A stretch of DNA of 64,000 bases, taken from contig CP136497.1 in the NCBI GenBank assembly GCA_032768795.1, forward strand, positions 994,501 through 1,058,500, written 5' to 3'. Both the position numbers and the translations under genes were made by a program. Each line of letters starts with the position of its first letter. The first letter of the stretch is position 1. A model generated the notes under the pieces. It did not search any database. It was not told the origin of the DNA and was given only the letters and a program-made list of their open reading frames with translations. The stretch comes from Tremella fuciformis. Lineage: Eukaryota; Basidiomycota; Tremellomycetes; Tremellales; Tremellaceae. Of this stretch, positions 20,633 through 32,693 are shown piece after piece.

Positions 20633-23556
20633 TTATTTCGTCGCCTCCTTGATGGCCTGCACGTCAACGCTCGTCCCTGTTAAGTCGAAAAGAGACCCAC
20701 CTTTTGTGCATACGCAGCATTTGCTCGGGTCTGCTTCAGACTTCCCCTTCCTCGGCCCTGCTGTATGTTCTGCGATACCCAGTCCTGCATCAGGTCGTCA
20801 CGAATAGCCCCTTTGTAGGTATCGGCAAAGTCTCCGATCAAACCAAGAGTAGAGGTGAGGTATTGCTCGGTGCTGTTCGGATCTTCGAGGCCTTGGCGCA
20901 GGAACTGCATGATGCCAGAGACGTAAGGCTGGAAGGGGGCGGCTGTTTGTTAGCAATTTCCATGCCTAAGCATAGAGTCGGGCTCACGATCTGAGGCTCG
21001 CAAGCCGTTCATTATGCCAATAAAGGCGTCCACAATAGCCTCCCGCATCGACCAAACAAACTCGATCAGGGAAGGGTCATTGCCGGCAGCGGCAGAGCCT
21101 GCTTGGCTCAAGATGCCCATGGTCGTCTCGAGATATGGCACAAAGCCGGACCCAATCGCCAAAGCAACCTCACCGATTGTGGTAATGGCAGATGGCTTCA
21201 CGGTCCTATACACGGATGGCGACCGTAGAATCTCCACCAAAGCCACCATGATACGCTCAGCATATGGTATGATCGCCTCGTTGACGGCTCGAGCAATATC
21301 GCTGGTAACATAAATGCCGGCCTGAACCACCTGATGCTCTTCGAGAGAGCCGAGCGCTGAGAAGAGGAACGGAGCGAATGCCTCCATGTAGTTGTTGAAC
21401 CGAGCGTCGAGTGCGCTCGCAAGGGCTCCTATTGTGGCAAAGGCGTCCTCGAGCACGCCAGATTGCTTGCCAGACGAAGAGAGGAGGTTGAGCAGGTTTG
21501 TCATTATCCGGTCGGCAAAAGGTGACACGATCTCTGGTGCTTTGTGAATGACGCTCTGGAGAACGGCACAAATGCTGATCTGCATGTCGTTCCAGTTGTT
21601 GCGGTCATCGGTGCCAACCAGCTGGTTCTGCATGCCGAGAAGGGCTTCTTGGCGCGTGAGCATCGCTACTGCAACTTCCTGGACAACCGGGAATGTGTCT
21701 TTTGCCGAGGAGGCGACATATGTGGCGATCGTTTGATAGGCAGCAGAACGGCTGTTCGCGTCGTTGCTCGGCTTCTCAGACAATGGCATGAGAGCTTTAA
21801 GTACTCCGGAGAAGTATTTCGACATCACCGAAGTAGGCACATCCTCACCAATGAAATCTGGAGGTTGCGAAAGCTGGGACACGAGATTGCTTAGGGCCGA
21901 GCAGCACGAGATGGCGACGCGGGGTGAGATGGAAAGGCCAAAGACGAGTGCAGTAACGAGGGCCTCGAGCTGTTCACTGGGGTCGATGATCTCAAGCATG
22001 ACGTCCGTGATCTTGCTCAGCGTGTATGCAACCGTGTCCTTGACCGGGACACTCGGGTCGTTCCGGAGCATCTCAATGAGACCTGGCAACGCCTGTCGTA
22101 CCAGGCCAGCCAGTGTTGCTGGCTCTGGACCATCGAGGATCGCACCGAATGCCATGACGGCTGCCTCCCGGTTTTGCCACTCTGGCCTTTGGATGCCCGC
22201 TTCTACGAAAGGCACAACGGGCTGAACGATGTCATCGGTGACGTTTCGTGCCAGGAGCTCGAGACAAGACGCGGCAGCCATCGACTTGGTCCAGTCGTCC
22301 TCGTCGGCATCTTCGTCTTGTTGTGTCAGAAGATCCAGCAGAACAGGAAGGACCTCCGCGAGGGCCATCTTAGCGAAATGCCTCGACTGCACGGCAGGCT
22401 GTTCCCCATACTCCTCGGCCTATCGTCATAAGCTGTGCTAGACCATGCAACAAGTAGCTAACCTCTTGAGCTTCCACAGCGATCTCGATTTCCTGCTCGG
22501 ACACGGTACTCCAGAATTCGATCGCTTGCAATGCCACCGCCTCTTCCTGATGCCTCATACCCATGATCGTCAAACCGAAGAGAGCCCGTTCCATGTAAAA
22601 GTCCATCTTCTCGTAGTACTCGCTCATGATCCGCACCAAGCACTCGAACGCGCCGACCTGTACTGTGACGGACGCGTTTTGCGTCGCCTCGCAAACGACC
22701 TGCATGATGTAATTCCGCTCTCCTTCTCGCTCAAAGTTGTCGCGAATGAACTCGAGCGAGTTGTAGAGGGCATGAATGGCAGCGGCCTGCACGTCCGAGC
22801 TTGGCTCTTCTTTCCGTGCTCCCTGCACGACTGCGGTGAGAATCTCGTTCGACCGGGTGGCGAGAACTTCAGGGGGCTGCGATCAGCTCTGGACCGTCAA
22901 AGCAGTTCGGTCAGCTTACAATGACCTCGCAGATGTATCCGATAGCCTGAAGTGTGGCCACGCGCAGATTCGTGTTGTCTTGATTTCCGACAAACTCGAG
23001 CAGCGTCTGGATCAACTCGGGCCATCTCGATGCTGGTAGCTCGACGGCCGCGACAGCCGACACGGCCTGGGCGGCCACTGCACCAGCTCGATGCGATGGC
23101 GAACCGAGAGTCGAGAGGAGGGACTGCTTCAGCGGTGTGGTGGCTGTCTCGGGAAGCGACAACCACCGCTCCGACAGAACCGGCTGGTTGACGGCATTCT
23201 GATCTCAGTGCCAGTCGCTGTTTAAGATAGATGTCCCTCACCCGAGCCGCGAGAGCATTCTTGAATGCGAGACCTGCTGCTGTCCTGATGTGATCGGGCT
23301 GCCCCTCATTTGCGAGCTCAGCTGCGAGAGTGTGGAGATAACCGTGCTAGTCGCGTCAGCCGCGCCACTCTCCACTGAGGTGACCCACGAAATTGCTCCT
23401 CTCTGCGGCTTCGAGCTGCTTCGTAGCGGACTCTCGCGTCGCCTGATCTGGTCTCATCAGCTCTGCCTCGATCTAAATCCGGCGAGGCATGTGCACCAGA
23501 GAGCGGGTGAGCGTACCTGGGGAAAGGGTGTTGTTGAGGAGTTCGGCGGCGTTCAT
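20633..23556 (-). CDS. KAP95: Importin subunit beta-1 (karyopherin beta, Kap95)
   Basis: Eight exons (23556-23517, 23447-23389, 23346-23242, 23198-22920, 22876-22463, 22419-20988, 20942-20701, 20656-20633) sum to 2,595 nt, 864 aa, close to the 861 aa of yeast Kap95. HEAT-repeat content is evident throughout: AAGLAFKNALAAR and ERWLSLP near the N-terminus, AVALQAIEFWSTVSEQE, and the acidic loop DEDADEDDW. The N-terminal importin-beta domain starts MNAAELLNNTLSPDQATR. It carries importin-alpha/NLS cargo and some direct cargo through the nuclear pore and is released by RanGTP. Introns are 42-69 nt; the one at 20943-20987 has a GCTAACAAACAG acceptor and leaves PYVSGIMQFL in frame. Last exon codes AIKEATK only. 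It shares a 423-bp divergent promoter with the C2 gene. Confidence 0.95.
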
Positions 23557-23979
23557 GATGAGATCGAAATGGCGAGGAGAGGAAAAAGATAGGGTCGACG
23601 AGCCGTTTGCGCTCTGCCGACCGTCGCTAGGCTCGAATCCGCACTGCAACGACTGAAAAGAGCGTGGAAACGAGTGGAAAAACGACGATATGTTCTCAAG
23701 GATCAGTGCACCAGCAGCTCATCCCATGGCCACCGCCTAGGGAGCCCTGGGGAGCCTATTTCAGGGAGCATCTCCAGAGGTTAGGCACTCCAAGCTGGTT
23801 CTAGTAAAGCCACGCTGGATGTTAAGGATAACCCCGGCGGACTTCGGCGCCATACGTCATATTCCCGTCAGGCACGGGAGTCGTCTATCTTTCGTCGACA
23901 AACGGATAGCGGATGTCGCCAACACACTCCTTGTCATCACCCTTTCAACACTGCTCGTCAGCGCTTGCACCTGTCCGAC
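23557..23979. other. Divergent promoter region, KAP95 and C2-domain gene
   Basis: 423 bp between two divergent starts. No open frame of note; contains CCGGCGGACTTCGGCGCC, a short GC-rich imperfect palindrome near 23840-23860, of unknown meaning. Confidence 0.5.
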
Positions 23980-25680
23980 ATGAGCTCAGAGAAGCAGCCG
24001 CCCGGTGGGCTGGACAAGACACCTCTTCCTGATCCCCGAGAGCAGGGCTACACCCTGCGCATCACCTTTCACAAAGCGTGGAACATCCCCGTGTCCGACT
24101 TTGGCGGGAGGTCCTCCGACCCCTATGTGCTCGCCCAGATCAACACTTCTCTGCCCACGCGACATGCGCATGATCCACCCGTACGATATCGCTCCCCGAC
24201 CATACACCGCTCGCTCAAGCCCGACTTCAACGCGCAATGGGTGGTGGCGGGTGTACCAGCCTCGGGCATGGAGCTCAAAGTCAGGCTGTATGACGAGGAC
24301 GCAAATGACCACGACGACAGGTTGGGCAAGTTTGACGTCACCACAGGCGAGATTAGCGAGTCATGGAAGGGCATACATGAACAGGAATACAAGGTCCACA
24401 AGACGGGTGCCAATTTTCGCGCGTACACCCTGCGTTCATGTCGGATGCTAGTGGACCGCAAGCAGGAGCTACATGCGAGGATGATCATTTCTGTCGAGGT
24501 CTTGGGGAAGACAAAGGAGGACCTGGGCAAGGTGTACACAGTCAACAACTTTTGGCGACAGCACTTTTCTCCGATCATCGGGCGTCTAGCGGGCACAAAG
24601 GCCAACAATGACCAAGGAGTAGAGAAGTTCGAGTGGGTCTCGAGGGAGATTGAGAAGCGGACCATGCTTACCTCTCAGCTTCCAGGCCAATGAGATTCAA
24701 CTGCAGGGACCGGTGCCGAACGAGCTGTATCATCGATATGTGGAGTTTAGGACGTTTGTGGGAGGCATGTTTGAGGGCACGGGATTGAGAGGACGGGTAC
24801 TGAATCGAGCGCTTCACCATCAGCACGACCGTATCTACAATTACAACCGGCATACCAAATATGGCGAACTGCCCGATGGACCGGGCAAAGACATGACGCT
24901 TCAATTCTTGAAAATGGTACATTACGACCAGGGCGGACGCATTTTCACCTATGTCGTCACAATTGATGGTCTCTTCCGCTTCACAGAGACAGGAAAAGAA
25001 TTCGGTATCGACCTCCTAAGCAAGCATACCATGCACTCGGACGTGAACGTGAGGCTCCCTCACTCAGGAGCAAGATCTGTGCTCATACACTGCAGAGGTT
25101 CATCGCTTGGAGTGGCGAGTTCTTGGTCCGACGCTTGTCAAAGCCGAACAAATCTGCTGAAGATCCTGAACAGCATACTCATCCTGCCGAAGATGTTCCA
25201 GGCGGCCCGCCCAACGAAAAGCCTCCACAAGACCCCCGGTCATACGAGCTCATCATCGACAACGACTCCGGCACATACCGACCCAGTGCAGACTTGATTC
25301 CCGTTTTCAAGAAGTTTTTGAAGCGAAACTTCCCCGATCTACACATCGAAGTCAAGGCATGTACCGACGATAAGCTTGCCGAGATCAAGAAGCAGCAGAA
25401 AGAGATCAAGGGCAAGGAGGGAGATCACATGGTGTACGGCCAGGGATCAGACAGCGGCAGTATATCAAGCTCGGACGAGGACGAGCTGGAGGAGCGCGCA
25501 CGGGCGCATCAGGAGGAAGATGGCGAAGCACAGCCGCATATGGCAGGCGTAGAGAAGGTCCTGGCGGCTATCGACAAGCCTAAGGAAAAGTTGGCCGAAG
25601 CAACGGGCGCGGCTGGAAAGGAGGAGAGGGAGAATGCGGAGACGCGAGACGACCAGGCGGCGAATGGGACTGGCCCATGA
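23980..25680 (+). CDS. C2-domain protein with a conserved C-terminal lipid-associated region
   Basis: Three exons, 23980-24636, 24686-25048, 25096-25680, give 534 aa with phase-0 joins. Residues about 22-150 form a C2 domain: YTLRITFHKAWNIP, then SDFGGRSSDPYV and DEDANDHDDRLG, the two Asp-rich loops that bind Ca2+. A second conserved block, crossing exon 2, has GPVPNELYHRYVEFRTFVGG and RVLNRALHHQHDRIYNY. The C-terminal third is charged and acidic (DSGSISSSDEDELEE) and ends in a Glu/Lys/Ala coiled-coil-like stretch. The domain pair is found in fungal proteins of unknown role; Ca2+-dependent membrane binding is inferred from the C2 loops. The start is the first ATG, after a TTG-initiated extension of the open frame. 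Confidence 0.8.
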
Positions 25681-26047
25681 GTGTGACAAGATATCCTGGG
25701 TTTTACTTGAGTCGATCAGGTCACGGATTATAATTCGACGAGGTGGGCTTCCACGTCTTCTGCCATGTGATGTTGTTGTGCTCTTCGACGCCATTCACCA
25801 CTTTGCTGATACATCCTGACGTCTCTGCCGGCGTCGATCAGTCTAGTTGTTTCTGAACGATGTCCTTTATGGGATGTCCGCCAAAGTCTACTCGCATCCT
25901 TTGCTCATGGATCACAGCTCCGACCGGGTGTAGTGGTCAGAACGAGGAAGAGACATCAACAGCTGTATCTGACTTCGGCTTGTGAGCCACGAGAACGAGC
26001 CCTGCCCGCCCACTGAGCACAAGACAGAAGGTGTTACACGTTCAGGC
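25681..26047. other. Intergenic region
   Basis: About 370 bp, 3' region of the C2 gene and presumed promoter of the damaged paralogue that follows. Nothing specific seen. Confidence 0.5.
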
Positions 26048-26845
26048 ATGGCACCCTATCGCAATACCCGGTCGAAAAAGGCCGCGCAAGTCACTTTCAA
26101 CCCAATCAAAGAGGAGTCAAACTCCCCCGAGCGCGAGAGATGTGACGGCAGTGACTCGAGCGGCCTTAGTTCTCTCCCAACCCCTTCTCCGCCTCCTGGA
26201 TGGGATACTGAGGGTCCCGCTATGCGCGTGTCACCGCTCTCCACAGACGGAAGTGTTGGTCTCCCTCTTTGCTTCGCATATCGCCTGCTGAGGGCCTAGT
26301 CATTCACGCAGCCGAGCGGGACCCGACGGCTGCCGAGTCCGTCGCCGCCCTTCGAAGGGGACGCTGGGCCGCCCGATACCCGCGGACTCCCGTTCTCGTC
26401 AGACGGGAAGGTATGTCTCCCTGTGCGCAAGATCGATCGCCTGCTGAGAGCCTAGTCAGTCACGCAGCGCGGCTACAGCTTCTCGTGGGTGGAGTCCAGC
26501 GACAGCGCCCAGTGGCGGATCAAGAGCACTCACTTTGGGATGGACAGCATGCCGATCGCCCTCGACTGGGGCCGCTCTCCCCGCAGTGCGCTCAGTGAGG
26601 GTCTGACAATCCAAGCATGACGCCGAGGTCTTGCGCCCGCACACGGGCTCTGGATCACGCTGCATGAAATCTCTCGGGCATTCATCCAGCTGTTGCGACC
26701 ATCGGATGCTCAAGTTCAGGGGATAGGCTGGGCGCTCGACGACGAGCAGATCCAGACGGTAGCCGTGTCTCTGATGTGCATCCTTCAACGCACGGATCCG
26801 GAAGCTGCGAGGGCCACTGCATACCTGACCACTGGCTATGATTGA
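26048..26845 (+). pseudogene. Damaged paralogue of the gene at 27292, unrecognised family
   Basis: Reconstructed as exons 26048-about 26259, 26313-26411 and 26468-26845, with introns whose phases agree. The third exon is clearly related to the gene at 27292: FSWV, WRI, a LDWGRSP versus LNWNCSI block, HEISRAFIQLLRPS versus HTISHAFVSSLRPA, and VAVSLMC in both. At 26618-26620 there is an in-frame TGA where the paralogue has Trp (AWSRGL). A 33-nt segment, 26594-26626 (GTGAGG...CCGAG), could be an intron that removes the stop in phase, but it is shorter than any intron I accept here and the paralogue lacks it. Exons 1 and 2 are themselves a tandem duplication. The product begins MAPYRNTRSKKAAQVTF; its composition suggests a disordered N-terminus. 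Calling it a pseudogene is likely but not proven. Confidence 0.55.
26158..26469 (+). repeat. Tandem 156-bp duplication of an exon end plus intron
   Basis: Unit 1 is 26158-26313, unit 2 26314-26469, with matching positions exactly 156 bases apart and no gaps. The exon parts are diverged (LPTPSPPPGWDTEG versus LPSPSPPFEGDAGP); the intron parts are closer: both hold TCGCCTGCTGAG(A/G)GCCTAGTCA followed by CACGCAGC. 156 is 52 codons, so both exons stay in the same phase. Confidence 0.8.
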
Positions 26846-27291
26846 ACGGTCAGGCAAGCGACTCGCGTATGACTCTAGATAGGAAAGTGTTGTACCGATA
26901 CTGTCTGCACCGAGCGTTGTGCCATGATCACTGCGTCACACGGTACACTAAGACTATGAATAGGTATTGTAAGCCAACCATGCCTGTCCTCAAAGTCGTT
27001 GAAAAAGAACCTGTCGAAGCCCCTCGCTAGCGGTGTAACGACTCTGTAGTCACGACGCCTTTCTCCTAGCTTTGCTGCCAACATAGTCTCCAGCACATTC
27101 TATTATATGTATTTGCAAATTGGCGAGGGCTTCGACCGCCTCCCTCTGTTGTCTAATCTCCTTTTTTGAAACTTACAGCTTGATCTCGATGCGCCGACTA
27201 GCAGTGCACTAGCATCCCCCCGACCTGGCTTGAGACCTCACCCCAGTAGGGAGCAAAGCTGATCCTGAACCCGATCGCACAGCATTCCCCT
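26846..27291. other. Intergenic region between paralogues
   Basis: 446 bp separating the damaged copy from the intact one. No reading frame of interest. Confidence 0.5.
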
Positions 27292-28153
27292 ATGGCGGAA
27301 GAAACTGCCCAACACACCCTGTCAGCAAGACCAGAGGAGAGTGAACAGAGTGTAGCAAGGGAAGAATGTGAACAGAGCGAGCAAAGTACACAGCATAACC
27401 AATTCATGCACCAGCCGCCTGGCCGTGCATCTCCCATCGGTTCAGCTACAACCGCCCGGCAAGACCCAAGCCCAAGGCGTGAGAAGAAGCCGTCTTACAG
27501 CAGTCGATTTCCCGACATAACTGGTCTGCCATTGGACGCAGCTTCGGTCGGTGTCTCCGTCCTGCGTACGGTTACCCATATCTCGCTGACCATGGCAGGG
27601 CGTGACGGTAGGAGGCATGCGATTCTCCTGGGTGGACTCTGACCTGCTGCATGCCTGGCGTATCAGACGGGACATGCCGAACATGGCTCCGGAGACAGTT
27701 GCACTCAACTGGAATTGTTCAATCGTCCAGAAACCCCTCGTCAGCGAGATCATCGAAATGGCCTGGAGTCGAGGCTTGCGACCTAATCACGGGAACCCTA
27801 GTCGGCGAGGTCTTCACACGATCTCGCATGCCTTCGTTAGCTCGCTACGGCCTGCGGAGGGCCGAAGCATAGCATCGTCGCTCGACGAGGAGACCTTCAA
27901 GGAGCTGGCGGTCTCGCTCATGTGCAGCATTCAACACCAAAATCCTCTGGCGGCCCAGGCGACCGCCAGCCTGAAAGTCGCCACCCGCAGGCCAGCCAGC
28001 AGCCGTCCTCGAGAGGCATCGCCTGGGATTCCTCGGGAGTGGATGACCGAATTTTCGACGAAGGCTGTGTCTGAGGAGGACAGAGATCAAGCCCGCCGCC
28101 TGCAGGATTACGCCCGACAAGGCCTTGACATCGCAGAGTCTCTGGAGCAGTGA
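27292..28153 (+). CDS. Unrecognised protein, intact copy of a tandem pair
   Basis: Two exons, 27292-27546 and 27599-28153, with a 52-nt phase-0 intron (GTCGGT...ATGGCAG), 269 aa. The N-terminal 85 residues are Glu/Gln/Ser-rich and look disordered. The second exon encodes an apparently folded region: FSWVDSDLLHAWRIRR, APETVALNWNCSIV, GLHTISHAFVSSLRPAEG, ETFKELAVSLMCSIQ, then a Pro/Arg/Ser linker and a charged helix EEDRDQARRLQDYARQGLDI. The donor GTCGGT is weak; GTGTCT four bases later would break the frame. A related, damaged copy lies 450 bp upstream, so this is a local duplication, probably lineage-specific. I do not recognise a family and see no catalytic motif, signal peptide or membrane segment. 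Confidence 0.6.
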
Positions 28154-28418
28154 CAGCCCCTCTTGTCAAAGGCGAGTGGGGGAAAGTGGGGGAAAAGTGG
28201 GGGAGGCACAGTGTCAAAGGACCTCGCGCGGTGTTTGTTGTTGTGTTGTCTCTTGTATCCATCAACGCAGCTGAGGACTATGGTCTATTGTCGGCCCACA
28301 CAAAAAGACGTCGGCACTGATGTCCGACTCACTCGCCCCTCAGGCATACCCATCGTGATGCAGACGAGACGAGAATGGTGTTTACTCGTGTACATATCTG
28401 CTGACTGATTCGACGTCG

Positions 28419-30503
<2,085 letters not shown>

Positions 30504-30617
30504 CACCTCTCGGGGGCATGCCAGACCCTCTGCACAGGCCGTCGAGAGAGCGTAGATGTCATGAGATCTGCATGCTGCGCTATCCGACACTCTATGCACT
30601 ATTCCTCCTGACACGAC

Positions 30618-31864
30618 CTATGCCCATCTCCCCAGCAGGGCCATGAGGCCCGAGCCGAGCAGCATGCAGCTGAAGATGTAGGCGAGGCGCCCCGAGTTGG
30701 ACTTCATCATGCGGGGGTTGAACACGATTTCGTGGCCCATGAGCTCGACGAGACCTGCCAATCAGCACAGCTCGGACAGACGACACAGACTACTGACCGG
30801 TGTAGAGCAGGATACCTGCCGAGAGCGCGTCAAGGACGCCAGAGGAGATGTTGGCAGCGACACCATTACCGTTGTAGCTGGCCCTGGCGCCAAGACCGGC
30901 GGCGATACCTATCGGTGTGCAGATGGCATAGAGGCCGCCGGCGGCGTACTTGGTCCAGGCGAGTTCGGGAGGTAGGACGAGCGCCGAGAGCCGGGAGCCG
31001 AGACCGAGACCCTCGAACATCTGATGGAAGACGATGACGATGAAGAGGATCTTGAAGTCCTCGTTGACGGCGAGGGTGAGGCCGATGATGATGGAGTGGA
31101 GGATGATGCCAAACTCAAGGACGGCAATAGCCACGAGCTGCGCTACCGCCTCGGACTTCGAGGGCAGCTGGTTGACGGGGTCCGTGGCGCCTGGCGCAGA
31201 CTCGACGTCGAGCTTCTTCTCATGCAGCGCGGCGGCCGAGGTGCCGGTGGCGCCCTCGTCGTCCTCGAGGCGCGAGGGGTGGGTGTGGAACTGGTCGTGC
31301 GGCGCCGAGGTGTCGATGGCGAGGGGCGGGTCGTGCTGGTGGTCGTGGCCGTGGGCGTCGGTGGCGTCGTCGGCGTGAGCCGAGTAGGCGAGGTTGAGCT
31401 TGGAGAGCTTGGCGGATCCGATACGGTACGCGGCGATCTCGGCGAAGAAGATGAAGTAGACGGCGATCATCGCAAAGGCGGGCGCCCAGTCGTACTCTGT
31501 CCATGTGCCCTGGAGGCACTCCGAGCCGAGCTCGTCGAACGCGGGGGCGAGGAGGTGGATGAAGGCGGTGGCGATGATGACACCTGTTCCGAAGAACTTT
31601 GCGAACCTGGGGTCAGAACGGGTGCAGAGGTAGGAGAGAGGAGGGACTCACTCATATGCCCAGCGGGGGAAGAGGCGCGAGCCACGCAAGAAGACGGGGA
31701 GGAATGTGCCAAAGAGGGATGTGGCCTGGGATGGTCAGCTTGACTCGACGCTGACATGAAAGAGGCGGACTCACGAGGATGATGAATATGGAGCCTATCC
31801 GGAGACCAGTGAGGGACTGGTCGTTGGAGGCGGCACACGGGTCGTCGCCGGCGTCGTCGGACAT
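30618..31864 (-). CDS. ZIP family zinc/iron transporter (Zrt1/Zrt2-like)
   Basis: Four exons (31864-31775, 31725-31652, 31606-30798, 30754-30618) with GT-AG introns of 43-49 nt. Predicted plasma-membrane metal uptake protein with eight membrane segments: LRIGSIFIILV, LFGTFLPVFL, KFFGTGVIIATAFIHLL in the N-terminal half, then a His-rich cytosolic loop (HGHDHQHD, HDQFHTHPSR), then FGIILHSIIIGLTLAV and IVIVFHQMFEGLGLGSRLS, the ZIP metal-site helices with HS and HQMFEG motifs, and a conserved GLYAICTPIGIAAGLG segment. The final exon codes ELMGHEIVFNPRMMKS. In fungi such genes are usually induced by zinc or iron shortage. Substrate cannot be told from the sequence; zinc is the best guess. A 19-bp direct repeat lies upstream. 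Confidence 0.93.
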
Positions 31865-32008
31865 GGTGGCGAGGTGGAGGGTGGGGTGACGAGGAGAACT
31901 AAAGGTGCTGTTGAGAGAGAGAGGCAGGCGAGGAGTCCCCTCGCCCGTCGAGCAGGCGGATGCTTATAAGTGCCAAAAGTATGTAGAGTCGTGTTCGGAA
32001 GACGTCAG

Positions 32009-32027
32009 AAAAGTCTTGGCACTGGCG
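32009..32027 (-). promoter_or_regulatory. 19-bp direct repeat, copy 1, in ZIP promoter
   Basis: Plus-strand AAAAGTCTTGGCACTGGCG. It differs by one base from the copy at 32224, both in the same orientation 145 and 360 bp upstream of the ZIP start. A metal-responsive site is a guess. Confidence 0.5.
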
Positions 32028-32223
32028 TTCGGCGCCGCGAGGCGTTGGCCGTCGACCCTTACTGCTCGGTGCTGGATGCTGGGAGTGCTGCCCAGTACCA
32101 GTCGTAGCGAAGCGGTGAGAATGACCAAGAGAGGACCTGTCCAGACAAAAGAGGACGTAGAGGTCGGGCTCTTTCCCGTGCGACCGGGTGCGTCGCTTGT
32201 TCTCGATGGATGGTGGGCAGGGC

Positions 32224-32242
32224 AAAAGTCTTGGCGCTGGCG
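32224..32242 (-). promoter_or_regulatory. 19-bp direct repeat, copy 2, in ZIP promoter
   Basis: Plus-strand AAAAGTCTTGGCGCTGGCG, 215 bp from copy 1 with a single A/G difference. The flanking bases do not match between the copies beyond this core. Confidence 0.5.
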
Positions 32243-32693
32243 GCGGTGGACGGTCGGGTGCGCGCTGTGATCACTGCTGATTGAAGGGAGAAGAGAAGAG
32301 AACAAGTGGTAATGAACGAGCGAGAGGTACGCCGGTGGGGTCGCTTGTAAGCAGTGACCCAGTCAAAAAGGAAGTGTTACAGTGAGGACCTCAGCGGTCA
32401 TGATATGCCGTAATCAACCCGATTCGGATACAATTTTGAGAGACACATGGCGCAATCCTACTTGGCCATTTATTAGCCGAAGCACATCATCAGCCAATCA
32501 TCGTTGCCCATTTACAAGTCGCATTCATCTTCCATCCCATCATCCATCGATGTACAAGACTACATATCAACTTAGACTACCAATAGACCAAGACCAAAAT
32601 GCTTCCTTCCAAGTCCTCCGTTCATGATCATGACCTTGCCAATACCGATCATCGTCCGTGCAATTAGGCACACTCCTACACCACCTGTCATCT

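Larger units (their letters stand above)
31865..32693. other. Promoter of the ZIP gene and 3' region of the next gene
   Basis: About 830 bp. On the minus strand a CTTATAAG core lies near 31970-31978, about 110 bp upstream of the ZIP ATG, and two copies of a 19-bp motif lie further upstream. The left part is GC-rich; the part beyond 32280 is AT-richer, consistent with the 3' end of the convergently placed neighbour's transcript. Confidence 0.5.

Noticed and set aside
23600..23640. GCTCGAATCC resembling a tRNA T-arm
   Set aside because: No matching acceptor, D or anticodon arm around it.
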